From: Lachnospiraceae bacterium
GTDB taxonomy: Bacteria > Bacillota > Clostridia > Lachnospirales > Lachnospiraceae
DNA length: 64,000 nucleotides
Direction: 5' to 3'
NCBI GenBank assembly: GCA_016281555.1
Contig: JAEEIV010000061.1
Span: forward strand, 1-64,000
Numbering within the stretch: position 1 is the stretch's first letter; each line of letters starts with the position of its first letter. A model generated the notes under the pieces. That model saw only the letters and a program-made list of their open reading frames with translations. It had not been told where the DNA came from and ran no database searches. Position numbers and translations under genes: made by a program. Of this stretch, positions 1 to 9,455 are shown piece after piece.

Positions 1-460
1 GATCTGCTTCAACAACGACATCTACGGCATGACCGGCGGCCAGTATTCCCCGACGACGCCGACCGGCGAATTCGGAACGACGGCGCCTTACGGCAACATC
101 GACCGTGATTTCGACATTGCGAAGCTGGCGGCCGGCGCGGGCGCGACCTATGCGGCGAGAGGCTCTGTCTTCCACGTGCCGCAGACCACGAAGCTTATTG
201 AGAACGGCATCCGCCACAAGGGCTTCGCGATCATTGAAGTCGCGGACGTCTGCCCGACCTATTACGGACGGAAGAACAAGAAGGGTTCCGCGGTCGACAT
301 GATGAAGTGGCAGAAGGAAAACAGCGTCATGGCGCAGAAGGCCGCAACGATGAGCCCGGAGGAACTGAAGGGCAAGCTCGTCATCGGCATGGTGCAGGAA
401 CTCGATTATCCGGAATACACGGAAGAGTATCAGAAGATCATTGACAGATTTGTAAAGTAA
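1..460 (+). CDS. korB: 2-oxoacid:ferredoxin oxidoreductase, beta subunit (C-terminal part; probably 2-oxoglutarate-specific)
   Basis: The gene is cut by the left window edge; the reading frame runs from base 2. It encodes the C-terminal part of the thiamine-diphosphate-binding beta subunit of a 2-oxoacid:ferredoxin oxidoreductase, which decarboxylates a 2-oxoacid to its acyl-CoA and passes electrons to ferredoxin in the cytoplasm. Visible hallmarks are the NNDIYGMTGGQYSPTTP stretch of the ThDP/Mg site and the later CPTYYGRKNK segment typical of the KorB/VorB type. The gamma subunit gene follows after a 15-base gap, and the succinyl-CoA synthetase genes come next, which makes 2-oxoglutarate the most likely substrate (inference from context). 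A branched-chain 2-oxoacid enzyme is the alternative. Confidence 0.88.
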   Translation, partial: ICFNNDIYGMTGGQYSPTTPTGEFGTTAPYGNIDRDFDIAKLAAGAGATYAARGSVFHVPQTTKLIENGIRHKGFAIIEVADVCPTYYGRKNKKGSAVDMMKWQKENSVMAQKAATMSPEELKGKLVIGMVQELDYPEYTEEYQKIIDRFVK

Positions 461-475
461 AGGAGCGTGGAGCAG

Positions 476-1018
476 ATGAAAAAACTTGAACTCAGACTCG
501 CCGGCAGCGGTGGACAGGGCGTCATTCTGGCCACGGTCATTTTAGCGGAAGCAGCGGTATTGTCCGGCCTCGAAGCGGCGCAGAGCCAGTCCTACGGTCC
601 GGAAGCGCGCGGCGGCAGCTGCAAGGCGGAAGTCATCATTTCCGACGAGCGGATCGGCTTCACGAAAGTGCTGAAACCCTCGTTCCTGATGGCATTGACG
701 CAGAAAGCGCTGGAAACCTACGGACACAATCTGCCGGAAGACTGCCTCGTGCTCATCGACGAGAGCCTGGAGCCGTTGGAAGACCTGAAGAACCATAAGG
801 TCGTACAGCTTCCGATCCTCCGGACGGCGGTCGAAAAGGTCGGCAAGGCCATGACGGCGAACATCGTGGCGGTCGGCGCGATCAATGAACTCATGAAGTT
901 AACGTCTCGCGAAGAACTGAAGGAATCGGTCTTCATGCACATCCCGAAGGGCACGGAAGCCCTGAACGGCAAGGCGCTCGAAGAAGGCATCAAACTGGTG
1001 GAGGAGATGAACGTATGA
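476..1018 (+). CDS. korC: 2-oxoacid:ferredoxin oxidoreductase, gamma subunit
   Basis: This 180-aa protein is the gamma (pyruvate/ketoisovalerate oxidoreductase catalytic-domain) subunit of the same enzyme as the preceding gene. The N-terminus LRLAGSGGQGVILA is the conserved glycine-rich motif of the family, followed by SQSYGPEARGGSC, the usual CoA-side signature. Length matches the family (about 180 residues). The ATG at 476 was preferred to the in-frame GTG at 467 because the AAAGGAG at 459-465 sits only one base before the GTG but ten before the ATG. The stop overlaps the sucC start by four bases (ATGA), indicating translational coupling. Alpha and delta subunits would be expected upstream, outside the window. 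Confidence 0.9.
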   Translation: MKKLELRLAGSGGQGVILATVILAEAAVLSGLEAAQSQSYGPEARGGSCKAEVIISDERIGFTKVLKPSFLMALTQKALETYGHNLPEDCLVLIDESLEPLEDLKNHKVVQLPILRTAVEKVGKAMTANIVAVGAINELMKLTSREELKESVFMHIPKGTEALNGKALEEGIKLVEEMNV

Positions 1019-2174
1019 AGATCCATGAGTATCAGGCGAAAGAACTGTTAGGTGCGTACGGCGTGCCGGTTCCGGGCGGCGAAGTCGCCGAGACGCCGGA
1101 AGAGGTGTTTGAAGCAGCGAAGGCCTACGACAAGTGCGTCATCAAGGCGCAGATCCATTCCGGCGGACGCGGCAAGGGCGGCGGCGTGAAGCTCGCGAAC
1201 AGCCCCGAGGAAGCGAAGGCCATTGCCGAGAAGATGATCGGCATGCAGCTCGTCACGAAGCAGACCGGTCCGGAAGGCAAGCTCGTTCGGAAGGTGCTCG
1301 TGACCGAAGCGACGAACATCGCGAAAGAATATTACCTTTCGATCGCGGTCGACAATGAAAACGCGGGTCTCGTGATCATTGCGTCGGCGGCAGGCGGCAC
1401 CGAGATCGAGGAGACGGCGGCGAACCACCCCGAACTCATCGTGAAGGAGCCGATCTCCGTTTACGAAGGATTCCACAATTACAAGGGCATCGAAGTGGCC
1501 CGGAAGCTGGGCCTTTCCGGCGAGCTTCAGAAGGAATTCATCGGCATTCTCCGGAACATGACGAAGTTGTTCCTCGAAAAAGATTGCTCGCTCGTCGAGA
1601 TCAATCCGCTCGTGCTGACCGAAGAAGGCCATCTGCTTGCGCTCGACGCGAAGGTGAACTTCGATGACAATGCCCTGATGCGGCATCCGGAGATCGTGGC
1701 GCTTCGCGACGTGAACGAAGAGAATCCGAAGGAAGTCAAGGCTTCTGAATACGACCTCAACTACATCAGCCTCGAAGGCAACATCGGCTGCCTCGTGAAC
1801 GGCGCCGGCCTCGCCATGGCGACGATGGACATCATCAAGAAGTTCGGCGGCGAGCCTGCGAACTTCCTCGACGTCGGCGGATCCGCGACGACGGAGCGCG
1901 TCACGGCGGCGTTTGAGATCCTCCTTTCCGATCCGAACGTGAAGGCCATCATGGTCAACATTTTCGGCGGCATCATGAAGTGCGACATCATTGCCGAAGG
2001 CGTGGTCGCGGCGGCGAAGAACATCGGCATGACCGTTCCGCTCGTCGTTCGGCTGGAAGGCACGAACGTGGATCGCGGCAAGGAGATCCTGAAGGAGTCC
2101 GGACTCGCGATCATTGCGGCGGAAGACATGGCGGATGCGGCGAGAAAGGCCGTTGCGGCAGCAGGAGGTGCGAA

Positions 2175-2178
<4 letters not shown>
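1015..2178 (+). CDS. sucC: succinyl-CoA synthetase (ADP-forming), beta subunit
   Basis: This 387-aa protein is the ATP-grasp beta subunit of succinyl-CoA synthetase, which interconverts succinyl-CoA and succinate with ATP formation. It starts with [12 protein letters not shown], has the [14 protein letters not shown] nucleotide-binding loop near residue 45, and ends with the CoA-ligase domain containing [16 protein letters not shown] around residues 315-330. Length is normal for SucC. It is coupled to the gene before and after by 4-bp overlaps, so korB, korC, sucC and sucD form one transcription unit. Acting after the ferredoxin oxidoreductase, it would yield one ATP per 2-oxoglutarate converted to succinate; in reverse the pair would support a reductive branch. 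The direction cannot be read from sequence. Confidence 0.95.
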
Positions 2179-3074
<896 letters not shown>

Positions 3075-3087
3075 GGATGGGGGTGTT

Positions 3088-4329
3088 ATGGAGTATTTAT
3101 CAAGCGTAGTGGGCTCGATCCTGATCCCCTTGTTTGCGGTTTTTCTCATTGCGACGCTCGGTTATGCGCTCGGCGGCATTAAGATCAAGGGCATTTCGCT
3201 CGGCACCGCCGGCGTGCTTGTCGTGGCGCTCCTCTATGGCATCATCACGACGAAGATCTCTTACGTCAATGACGCGGGCGAGACGGTCACCGGCGCTTTC
3301 AAGTTCGGCAGCAAGGTCATCAACCTGTTCAACAATACCGTCAAGTCGAATTACACGTTCGTTTCGAATCTCGGAACGGATCTCTTCGTGACAGCAGTCG
3401 GTCTGATCGCCGGCCCGAAATTCTTCCGGAATTTCAATAAGAAGACGATCGGTTACGTACTGATGGGTCTCGTTGTCATTGCGACGGGCGTCGGCATCAC
3501 CTCGCTCTGCATCAGTCTGTTCAAAGTCGAAACACCGATGGCGCTCGGACTGATGACAGGCGCATTGACCTCGACCCCGGGTCTCTCGGCGGCGAAGGAA
3601 GCGGTCGGCGAAGCGGGTGAGGCCATGGCGACCGCCGGATACGGCATTGCCTATCTCTTCGGTGTCCTCGGCGTCGTCTTCTTCGTGCAGCTCATGCCGA
3701 AGTTCTTAAAGACGAACGTGGAAGAAGAGCGGAAGTTCGTCGAAGCCGCCAACGCCGTTACGGCCAAAAATGACGGCAAAAAGCGCTTCAAACTGGATTC
3801 ACTCGGCTTCTTCCCGTTTATGCTGACGGTCATGCTCGGCATCATGCTCGGCTCGATCAAGATCCCGGGCATCAATTTCTCGCTCGGTTCGTCCGGCGGC
3901 GTGCTCGTCATGGGCCTCATCATCGGCCACTTCGGACACCTGTTCGGCATTGACCTGACCGTGGACAAGAAGACGCTGAACTTCTTCCGGGAACTCGGAC
4001 TTTGCCTGTTCCTCATCGGCGCGGGCGTGCCCGGCGGCGCGAACTTCATCCAAAATGTGAAGGCGGAGTATTTCCTGATCGGTATTGCGATCACGCTGAT
4101 CCCGATGATCGTCGGTTACATTTTCGGACGGTTCGTCTTCAAGTTCCGGATCTTCAATAACCTGGCCTCCATCACGGGCGGCATGACCTCGACCCCTGCG
4201 CTCGGCACGCTGATTTCAGTCGCCGGTACGGACGAGATCTCCGGCTGCTACGCGGCGACCTATCCGATCGCGCTGGTGTTCGTGGTGCTGTCGGCAAAGA
4301 TTTTGCCGATGATCTTCGGCGGCATGTAA
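3088..4329 (+). CDS. AspT/YidE/YbjL-type membrane transporter, short form without RCK domain
   Basis: This is a 413-aa polytopic membrane protein with about 10-12 hydrophobic segments and a hydrophilic stretch near residues 208-240. Two related motifs, TGALTSTPGLSAAKEA in the first half and GGMTSTPALGTLISVAG in the second, are the hallmark of the duplicated AspT/YidE/YbjL antiporter domain, a family that includes the aspartate:alanine exchanger. Classic AspT proteins are about 560 aa and carry TrkA_C domains between the halves; those are absent here. The gene lies 13 bases after sucD with a GGATGGGGGTG ribosome site and a terminator follows, so it closes the kor-suc operon. A dicarboxylate or amino-acid substrate is inferred from context only. 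Confidence 0.75.
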   Translation: MEYLSSVVGSILIPLFAVFLIATLGYALGGIKIKGISLGTAGVLVVALLYGIITTKISYVNDAGETVTGAFKFGSKVINLFNNTVKSNYTFVSNLGTDLFVTAVGLIAGPKFFRNFNKKTIGYVLMGLVVIATGVGITSLCISLFKVETPMALGLMTGALTSTPGLSAAKEAVGEAGEAMATAGYGIAYLFGVLGVVFFVQLMPKFLKTNVEEERKFVEAANAVTAKNDGKKRFKLDSLGFFPFMLTVMLGIMLGSIKIPGINFSLGSSGGVLVMGLIIGHFGHLFGIDLTVDKKTLNFFRELGLCLFLIGAGVPGGANFIQNVKAEYFLIGIAITLIPMIVGYIFGRFVFKFRIFNNLASITGGMTSTPALGTLISVAGTDEISGCYAATYPIALVFVVLSAKILPMIFGGM

Positions 4330-4343
4330 GACACCTTTTTCAG

Positions 4344-4379
4344 GAGGGGTCGTTTTCGGGACGATCCCTCTTTTTTTTT
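4344..4379 (+). terminator. Rho-independent terminator of the kor-suc operon
   Basis: A 10-bp stem (4344-4353 with 4361-4370, one G-U pair) closes a seven-base loop and is followed by nine consecutive T. It ends the operon before the convergent minus-strand MFS gene. Confidence 0.9.
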
Positions 4380-4397
4380 GTCTATGAAACAGGATCC

Positions 4398-5684
4398 TCA
4401 GACAGTGAGATCGTCCGGCGGTTCGTCCTTGACCGATTCCTCGACAGAAACTTCCTTCGGCTTGTATAACGCCGGGTACCGCTTCTTGTCCCGGAACAGA
4501 AGCACGAAGCCGAGCGCGAAGGACAATGCCAGCATGCCGAGCACGAAGATCCAGGATGCCGCCGGAGCCACGTTGTCGTACAACACGCCGACGAGGACCA
4601 TGGCAATGCCCTGAATGATGCTCGACATGACGGTCATCACGCCGTTGATGCGTCCGCGGTGGCTTTGCGGGATCCGCTCGTTCAAGTACGGCTCCTCCGC
4701 GATCGTCACGATGATCTCGCCGAAGGTGAACAGCGTGATCGCCGCATAGTAGGCGGGGATGAAGCCGAGCAGAAGCCGGAAGACCCCGTAACCGAGCCCG
4801 ACGAACACCGCGCCGATAAGGAACTTCATCGTGTAGGACACTTTTTTGAAAACCGTCGTGAAGAGCGGCGTCACGAGCACGACGATGATGCAGTTGAGGC
4901 TCGAGACCGTGCCGTAGATCAATGCGCCGTCGTCACCGTGGATCTTGCCCATGTCGATCGGCATGAGATAGCCGTATTGCTGATAGGCCGCGTAGTAGAA
5001 GGCGATCAGCACGATGAAGATCAGCAGGATCCGGTTTTCTTTCAGCACCGTGAAGAGCGGTGCTTTTTCATTGGTCTTCTGATAGACGCTTTCCGCGGAA
5101 TCGTCCTCCACCGGCGTCACGTCCTTGATGAGGATCGCGATCAGCACCGTCGAAAGCGCGATCGAGAAGCCGCTGATGAGAAACGACAGCCACAGATGAT
5201 CCTTGAAGAGAAGGCCGGCAAGCGTCGGCGAGATGACGAGGCCGATGTTCGCCCCGAGGTATTGCAGGGAATACGCGCGTTCGCGGTCTTTCGTCAACGT
5301 GAAGTCCGCGATCAGCGAATTGTACGACGGCCACTCCAGATTCTGGCAGGCCGCGCCGATGACGAGCAGTCCGATCGTCGCGTAACTTAAGGGCACGAAC
5401 GCGGCAATGATAAAGAATACGATCGAAATGAGATCGAAGAAGACGATGATCTTCTTTTTGTTGAACCGGTCCGCGAGGTGACCGCCGAGCAGACTCGCAG
5501 GGACGAAAAGAAGCCCGGAGACGACCGAAACGATCGCCACCGTTGTCGCATTCATATTGAGTTTCTGCGTTTCGATGAGCGTCAGCACCGGCCAGACCAT
5601 TGACCCCAAGTTGGTCACGATGCGGCCTAAGAACAGGACGTAGATTTCGCGGCGCAGATGCCGGTATTGCGTGAAAATCTTCAT
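4398..5684 (-). CDS. MFS transporter, probable drug/metabolite exporter
   Basis: This 428-aa protein has 12 predicted membrane helices and the major-facilitator layout. After helix 2 it carries GGHLADRFNKKKI, the loop 2-3 signature of MFS proteins, and a charged central loop near residues 195-215 joins the two six-helix halves. It most resembles MFS members annotated as multidrug or macrolide efflux proteins; the substrate is unknown. It is transcribed alone, convergent with the kor-suc operon and divergent from the first 5'-nucleotidase-like gene. The C-terminus is hydrophilic and acidic. Confidence 0.85.
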   Translation of the reverse strand: MKIFTQYRHLRREIYVLFLGRIVTNLGSMVWPVLTLIETQKLNMNATTVAIVSVVSGLLFVPASLLGGHLADRFNKKKIIVFFDLISIVFFIIAAFVPLSYATIGLLVIGAACQNLEWPSYNSLIADFTLTKDRERAYSLQYLGANIGLVISPTLAGLLFKDHLWLSFLISGFSIALSTVLIAILIKDVTPVEDDSAESVYQKTNEKAPLFTVLKENRILLIFIVLIAFYYAAYQQYGYLMPIDMGKIHGDDGALIYGTVSSLNCIIVVLVTPLFTTVFKKVSYTMKFLIGAVFVGLGYGVFRLLLGFIPAYYAAITLFTFGEIIVTIAEEPYLNERIPQSHRGRINGVMTVMSSIIQGIAMVLVGVLYDNVAPAASWIFVLGMLALSFALGFVLLFRDKKRYPALYKPKEVSVEESVKDEPPDDLTV

Positions 5685-5693
5685 AGCCTTGTT

Positions 5694-5722
5694 ATAGTAT
5701 CATAATTGCCGCGCTTTTTCAA
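5694..5722 (-). promoter_or_regulatory. sigma-A promoter of the MFS gene
   Basis: On the minus strand TTGAAA (5722-5717) is separated by 17 bp from TACTAT (5699-5694), ten bases before the MFS start codon. The very short leader means the start at 5684 is tightly placed. Confidence 0.6.
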
Positions 5723-5815
5723 CTGCCGTCCGGCGTCTGAAAAATGGGGTGGCTTTTTGAATATGATAATGGTAGAATGAAATTACAGTATTCAACCCAC
5801 TCGAAAGGAGCCTCC

Positions 5816-7288
5816 ATGGAAAACGAAAACCGCTACAAGAAACTGACGTTGCTGCACTCCAACGACATGCACGGCGATTTCCTCTCGGAGACCGCCGATG
5901 AGAAGCTGATCGGCGGCGTGTCGATGCTTTCCGGCTACATTAATAAAGTACGCGCGGAAGAGAAGAATACGCTCTATGCGATTGCCGGAGACATGTTCCG
6001 TGGGTCGGTCATTGACTCGGAATACCACGGCATTTCGACGATCGAGATCATGAATATGCTGTCGCCGGACGTCGTAACGATCGGCAACCACGAGACGGAC
6101 TACGGCGTCGCGCACCTTTTGTTCCTTGAAAAGTGCGCGAAATTCCCGATCATCAATGCGAACCTCCACATCCGCACGAACCACGCGCCTCTGTTCCAGC
6201 CGTTCAAGATCATTGAGATCGACGGCATGAAGATCCTGTTCATCGGCATCCTGACGGAACAGGTGCTCGCGCAGACGAAGAACGACAACCTGATCGGCAC
6301 CCTCGTCGACATTGACGAGGCCGCGCTGGAAGTCGGTAAGATCTGCAATGCGTACAATTCCCTCGACATCGATTTCACGGTCCTCTTAACGCACATCGGT
6401 TTCGAGGAAGATAAGGAACTTGCGGCGAAACTCGACCCGGCATGGGGCGTGGACGTCATCATCGGCGGCCATTCGCATACGTTCATTACGGAGCCCGCGG
6501 TCGTGAACGGCATTCCGGTCGTGCAGGCAGGTACCGGCACGGACCAGATCGGGCGGTTCGACATCGTCATTGACACGGACAATAACTGCATCGAAAGTTA
6601 CACGTGGAAGAGCATTCCGATCACGAGCGAGAATTGCCCGAGAGACGAGGAACTCGAAAAGCTGATCACGACCTACAAGAGCCGGACGGACGTGAAATAC
6701 GGCCGTGTCGTGACCCGGTTCGCGAAGAAACTGACGCACCCGTCCCGCATTCAGGAAACCGAACTCGGCGGCGTTTTCTCGGATGCGTTGAAGAACAGCC
6801 TCGGCCTCGACATCATGCTGCTCGGTTCCGGCTCGATCCGGACGGAGGAACTCGGACCGATCGTGCTTTTCCAGAACCTCGTGGAGGCCTTCCCCTACGA
6901 CGATCCGGTGTACATGGTCTACGTCACCGGCGCGCAGTTAAAGGCAATGCTGTTCCATATGCTGCGTGACGAGGTCTGGGCGGGAGCGCATTGCGAGTTC
7001 TATCAGTTCTCTGAGGGCCTGCACGTCGTCTACGACCGGAAGACGCGCGAAATGAAGGAATTCACGTTTGAGGGACAGCCGGTCGATCCGGAACGCAAGT
7101 TCCGCGTCGGTCTGCAGATGTTCCATTTCAACAACGTGGACCTTGGCTTCGGCATCCAGAAGGCGGACCTGGAGAAGAACGGCGACCCGCGTGTCGTCAC
7201 GACTTCCTGCCGCGACGTCATTGACGAGTATCTGTCGAAGCATCAGCATCTGAACCGGGAGAATCTGGACCGGCTGATCCTGCTGTAA
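5816..7288 (+). CDS. 5'-nucleotidase/UshA-CpdB-family metallophosphoesterase, cytoplasmic form (paralog 1)
   Basis: This 490-aa protein has the two-domain architecture of UshA-type 5'-nucleotidases: an N-terminal calcineurin-like metal domain with HSNDMHGDF (from His14), TIGNHETDYG (Asn91-His92) and GGHSHTF near residue 218, and a C-terminal 5_nucleotid_C domain. Family members hydrolyse nucleotides or related phosphate esters. The start at 5816 has AAAGGAG at 5804-5810; translation from further upstream would add residues unlike the family. No signal peptide is present, so it is expected in the cytoplasm, unlike UshA. A close paralog lies on the opposite strand at 9456-10922 with a matching ribosome site context. 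Confidence 0.88.
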   Translation: MENENRYKKLTLLHSNDMHGDFLSETADEKLIGGVSMLSGYINKVRAEEKNTLYAIAGDMFRGSVIDSEYHGISTIEIMNMLSPDVVTIGNHETDYGVAHLLFLEKCAKFPIINANLHIRTNHAPLFQPFKIIEIDGMKILFIGILTEQVLAQTKNDNLIGTLVDIDEAALEVGKICNAYNSLDIDFTVLLTHIGFEEDKELAAKLDPAWGVDVIIGGHSHTFITEPAVVNGIPVVQAGTGTDQIGRFDIVIDTDNNCIESYTWKSIPITSENCPRDEELEKLITTYKSRTDVKYGRVVTRFAKKLTHPSRIQETELGGVFSDALKNSLGLDIMLLGSGSIRTEELGPIVLFQNLVEAFPYDDPVYMVYVTGAQLKAMLFHMLRDEVWAGAHCEFYQFSEGLHVVYDRKTREMKEFTFEGQPVDPERKFRVGLQMFHFNNVDLGFGIQKADLEKNGDPRVVTTSCRDVIDEYLSKHQHLNRENLDRLILL

Positions 7289-7356
7289 AGAGAGCATAAG
7301 AATAAAAACCGCCCGCCGAGAGCGGCTCCTGCAAGAAAGCAATATCGTTTTCTGAG

Positions 7357-7384
7357 AATGGCATGATCTTCGGGTCATGCCATT
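7357..7384 (+). terminator. perfect 10-bp hairpin, possible terminator
   Basis: The arms 7357-7366 and 7375-7384 are perfectly complementary around a loop containing CTTCGG. The downstream bases are only moderately T-rich, so termination efficiency is uncertain. It separates the first nucleotidase gene from the ECF module. Confidence 0.4.
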
Positions 7385-7448
7385 TCCGGTTCCGTCAGTT
7401 CATTCAGCGGGATGAATCTGATCAGATCGAAAAGAATTTGTGCCATAA

Positions 7449-7478
7449 TGAAAACACTTTGCCGTTTTCAAACGTTAT
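7449..7478 (+). promoter_or_regulatory. candidate ECF-type (autoregulated) promoter
   Basis: TGAAAAC at 7449-7455, a 17-bp spacer and CGTTAT at 7473-7478 fit the AAC...CGT pattern of promoters read by ECF sigma factors. It lies 30 bases before the ECF sigma start codon, so autoregulation is the natural inference. Confidence 0.5.
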
Positions 7479-7509
7479 AAGAGTGAAAGCCGAAGGAAAG
7501 GAGGGTGTC

Positions 7510-7962
7510 ATGATTGCAGAACTATATACCGTGTATCGGGCAGAACTGTTGAAATATTGCTGTATGATATGCGGAAATGTCAGTGATGCAGAAGATCTGC
7601 TGCAGGAGACCTTCATGAAGGCACTTTCCAATCTGGATCTTCTGGAAGAATTGGGGGAGAAAGAACGACGGGCCTGGTTGTATAAGGTGGCAAGAAACCT
7701 GTTCTATGATGCATGCCGAAGACGAACCGTAGAGAAGAACCACCGGATGCAGGCCGAAGAGGAAACCGACGGCGGGTTTTCAGAAGTTGAAACTGCCATG
7801 ATCCTCTCCTCGCTGCCGCCGGACCTGTCTCAGCTCTTTATCAAACGGTACTTTGACGGGTACACGTCAAAGGAACTTGCAGAGGAATACGGGCTCTCAC
7901 CGTCAGGAGTCCGGGCCGCACTGAGCCGCGCCAGAAAGCTCCTGGGAGAAAAACTGAAATAG
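7510..7962 (+). CDS. ECF-type RNA polymerase sigma factor (first of two)
   Basis: This 150-aa protein has the two regions of group 4 sigma factors. Region 2 holds DAEDLLQETFMKAL near residues 28-41 and AWLYKVARNLFYDACRRR; region 4 holds FDGYTSKELAEEYGLSPSGVRAALSRARKLL as a helix-turn-helix at the C-terminus. The ATG at 7510 has AAAGGAGG at 7497-7504. It is followed after 18 bases by an unrecognised 410-aa gene rather than by a recognisable anti-sigma factor with a membrane segment. Third-codon-position GC is lower here than in the flanking nucleotidase genes, which suggests a separate origin of the module. Confidence 0.9.
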   Translation: MIAELYTVYRAELLKYCCMICGNVSDAEDLLQETFMKALSNLDLLEELGEKERRAWLYKVARNLFYDACRRRTVEKNHRMQAEEETDGGFSEVETAMILSSLPPDLSQLFIKRYFDGYTSKELAEEYGLSPSGVRAALSRARKLLGEKLK

Positions 7963-7980
7963 TAACGGAGGAAGAATCTC

Positions 7981-9213
7981 ATGAAGAAGAACAAAATGAT
8001 CAATGCCGCAACCTGCGACGCGAGAACCGTAACGGAAGAAAGCCTTGCCGGGTATGAGAAGATCACCATCAATGCTGCGATCCTGATTGTCGGTGAGCGT
8101 TCCAAGGAACTGCTGAACAAATACCCTGTGACCATGAATGTGGCTCACGTCACGGAACTCCCGGACGGACAGGATATCACTGTAAAAAGCATCAACGGCA
8201 AGGGCGAGATCGGTCCGGATGCCGATGGAACCGGCGTCTTCCTGGTGGCCAACGGTAAGCTTTTCATTGCCGACGGCAGTCGGGAAGCGGTAAAGAGCTA
8301 TTATCGCATTATGGTGAACGGAAAAGTCCTGATGCCGAAAAGCTATGAGGGCCAGTTTTCGAACATTCAGGTGAGCGGAAAGACCGTATATTATCCGGAC
8401 GGTGCAACGATCCTGAAGACTGATACGGAGATCGACGATTTGTTTATTTCAAGAGCTGCGAACACTCTGTACCATTGCACCGGAACTCTTTTCTTTCTGG
8501 ATGACGGGATCGTTACGGAACAGCTGTTTTCAAAAGGGCTGAAGTTTTCCGCAAAGAAGGTCGTGATCGCAGAAAGCCTGCTTGGCAAACTGGTTTCTCT
8601 CTTTGATGAAAAAACAGAGATCAAGAAGGTTCCGGACGGTACGAAACTCATCGATGACGATCTGGAACTGAAGACGAAAACCGTTAAGAAGAATGGAACG
8701 AAACTCTATGTCGCAGGCGACGTTTCCATCAAGGATGCAGAAGCGCTCTCTCTCATGGAATACTTGTTTGCAGACGGTACCGTCAGCATAAGTAAAGGAT
8801 TGGAAGATGCCTTTGACAAAATCGAGAGCGAATATGACAAGTTGAGGATCATTGATCCGGACGTGGGCTATATCGTGGATCGCCCCATGGTTAAAGTCGG
8901 AGTTGCAGTCCTTGGGAAGTATCCAAAAGGCGTTCGCATCGAAGATTGCGCAAAGGTCGCCCTATCCGAAAACCTGAGTGCGGAAGACATCATGGAGAAA
9001 CTGAATATCGAAGATTGCGCTTTGGTTATTTGCACGAAAGAGCAGGAAGAGGCCGTCAATATGATTGCGGAGGACGTAGCCATGATTCAGGTGTCCGGGC
9101 AGGATTCGGACGATGAAGACGGTGAGGATGGAATGGTTGGCGGAATGCTCGGCTCCTTCCTCGGTAAGCCGAAGGATACCCAGGTGATCAACGCTTCCGA
9201 GTATAAAATGTAA
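7981..9213 (+). CDS. unrecognised 410-aa protein paired with the ECF sigma factor
   Basis: I do not recognise this protein. It is soluble by composition: no signal peptide or membrane helix is visible. It begins MKKNKMINAATCDARTVTEE and contains repeated beta-rich stretches of about 20 residues in which glycine, aspartate and valine recur (for instance SGKTVYYPDGATIL and KNGTKLYVAGDVSIKDAEAL), suggesting a solenoid or polymer-forming fold (inference). The C-terminus has an acidic run, QDSDDEDGEDG, then a glycine/methionine segment GMVGGMLGSFLG. It is the immediate downstream neighbour of the sigma gene with ribosome site GGAGG and is surely co-transcribed. It could be the sigma regulator or the main regulon product. 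Confidence 0.75.
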   Translation: MKKNKMINAATCDARTVTEESLAGYEKITINAAILIVGERSKELLNKYPVTMNVAHVTELPDGQDITVKSINGKGEIGPDADGTGVFLVANGKLFIADGSREAVKSYYRIMVNGKVLMPKSYEGQFSNIQVSGKTVYYPDGATILKTDTEIDDLFISRAANTLYHCTGTLFFLDDGIVTEQLFSKGLKFSAKKVVIAESLLGKLVSLFDEKTEIKKVPDGTKLIDDDLELKTKTVKKNGTKLYVAGDVSIKDAEALSLMEYLFADGTVSISKGLEDAFDKIESEYDKLRIIDPDVGYIVDRPMVKVGVAVLGKYPKGVRIEDCAKVALSENLSAEDIMEKLNIEDCALVICTKEQEEAVNMIAEDVAMIQVSGQDSDDEDGEDGMVGGMLGSFLGKPKDTQVINASEYKM

Positions 9214-9234
9214 AGGCCCCGGCAAGCGGCTGTC

Positions 9235-9417
9235 ATGAACCATATGGAGCAGATGATGCTTCGAATGACCGAGCTCCAACCCAAAATCCCATCCTGGGCA
9301 AAGGCCGAACACATGGAACTCTGTATTCCCCAGAAAGAACTCTGGAAATATGCAGATGAGCCTTCCCGAGTGATGACCAAAAAGCGCAAAAAGAACCAGG
9401 CGGGAGAAGTCTCATAA
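9235..9417 (+). CDS. possible 60-aa protein at the end of the ECF module
   Basis: An open frame begins 21 bases after the 410-aa gene and ends just before a terminator. The product starts MNHMEQMMLRMTELQPKIP and ends in a lysine/arginine-rich tail (MTKKRKKNQ). Codon choice resembles that of the two genes before it. There is no good Shine-Dalgarno sequence, so translation may depend on coupling. No family is recognised; it may be spurious. Confidence 0.4.
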   Translation: MNHMEQMMLRMTELQPKIPSWAKAEHMELCIPQKELWKYADEPSRVMTKKRKKNQAGEVS

Positions 9418-9442
9418 AGGGACTCTCCCTCCCGGCCTTTTT
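9398..9442 (+). terminator. terminator of the ECF module
   Basis: CGGGAG at 9401-9406 pairs with CTCCCG at 9429-9434, extended by AGG/CCT across a bulge, followed by TTTTT. It lies between the ECF module and the convergent second nucleotidase gene and overlaps the last codons of the possible 60-aa protein. Confidence 0.6.
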
Positions 9443-9455
9443 GCGTAATAATTCC

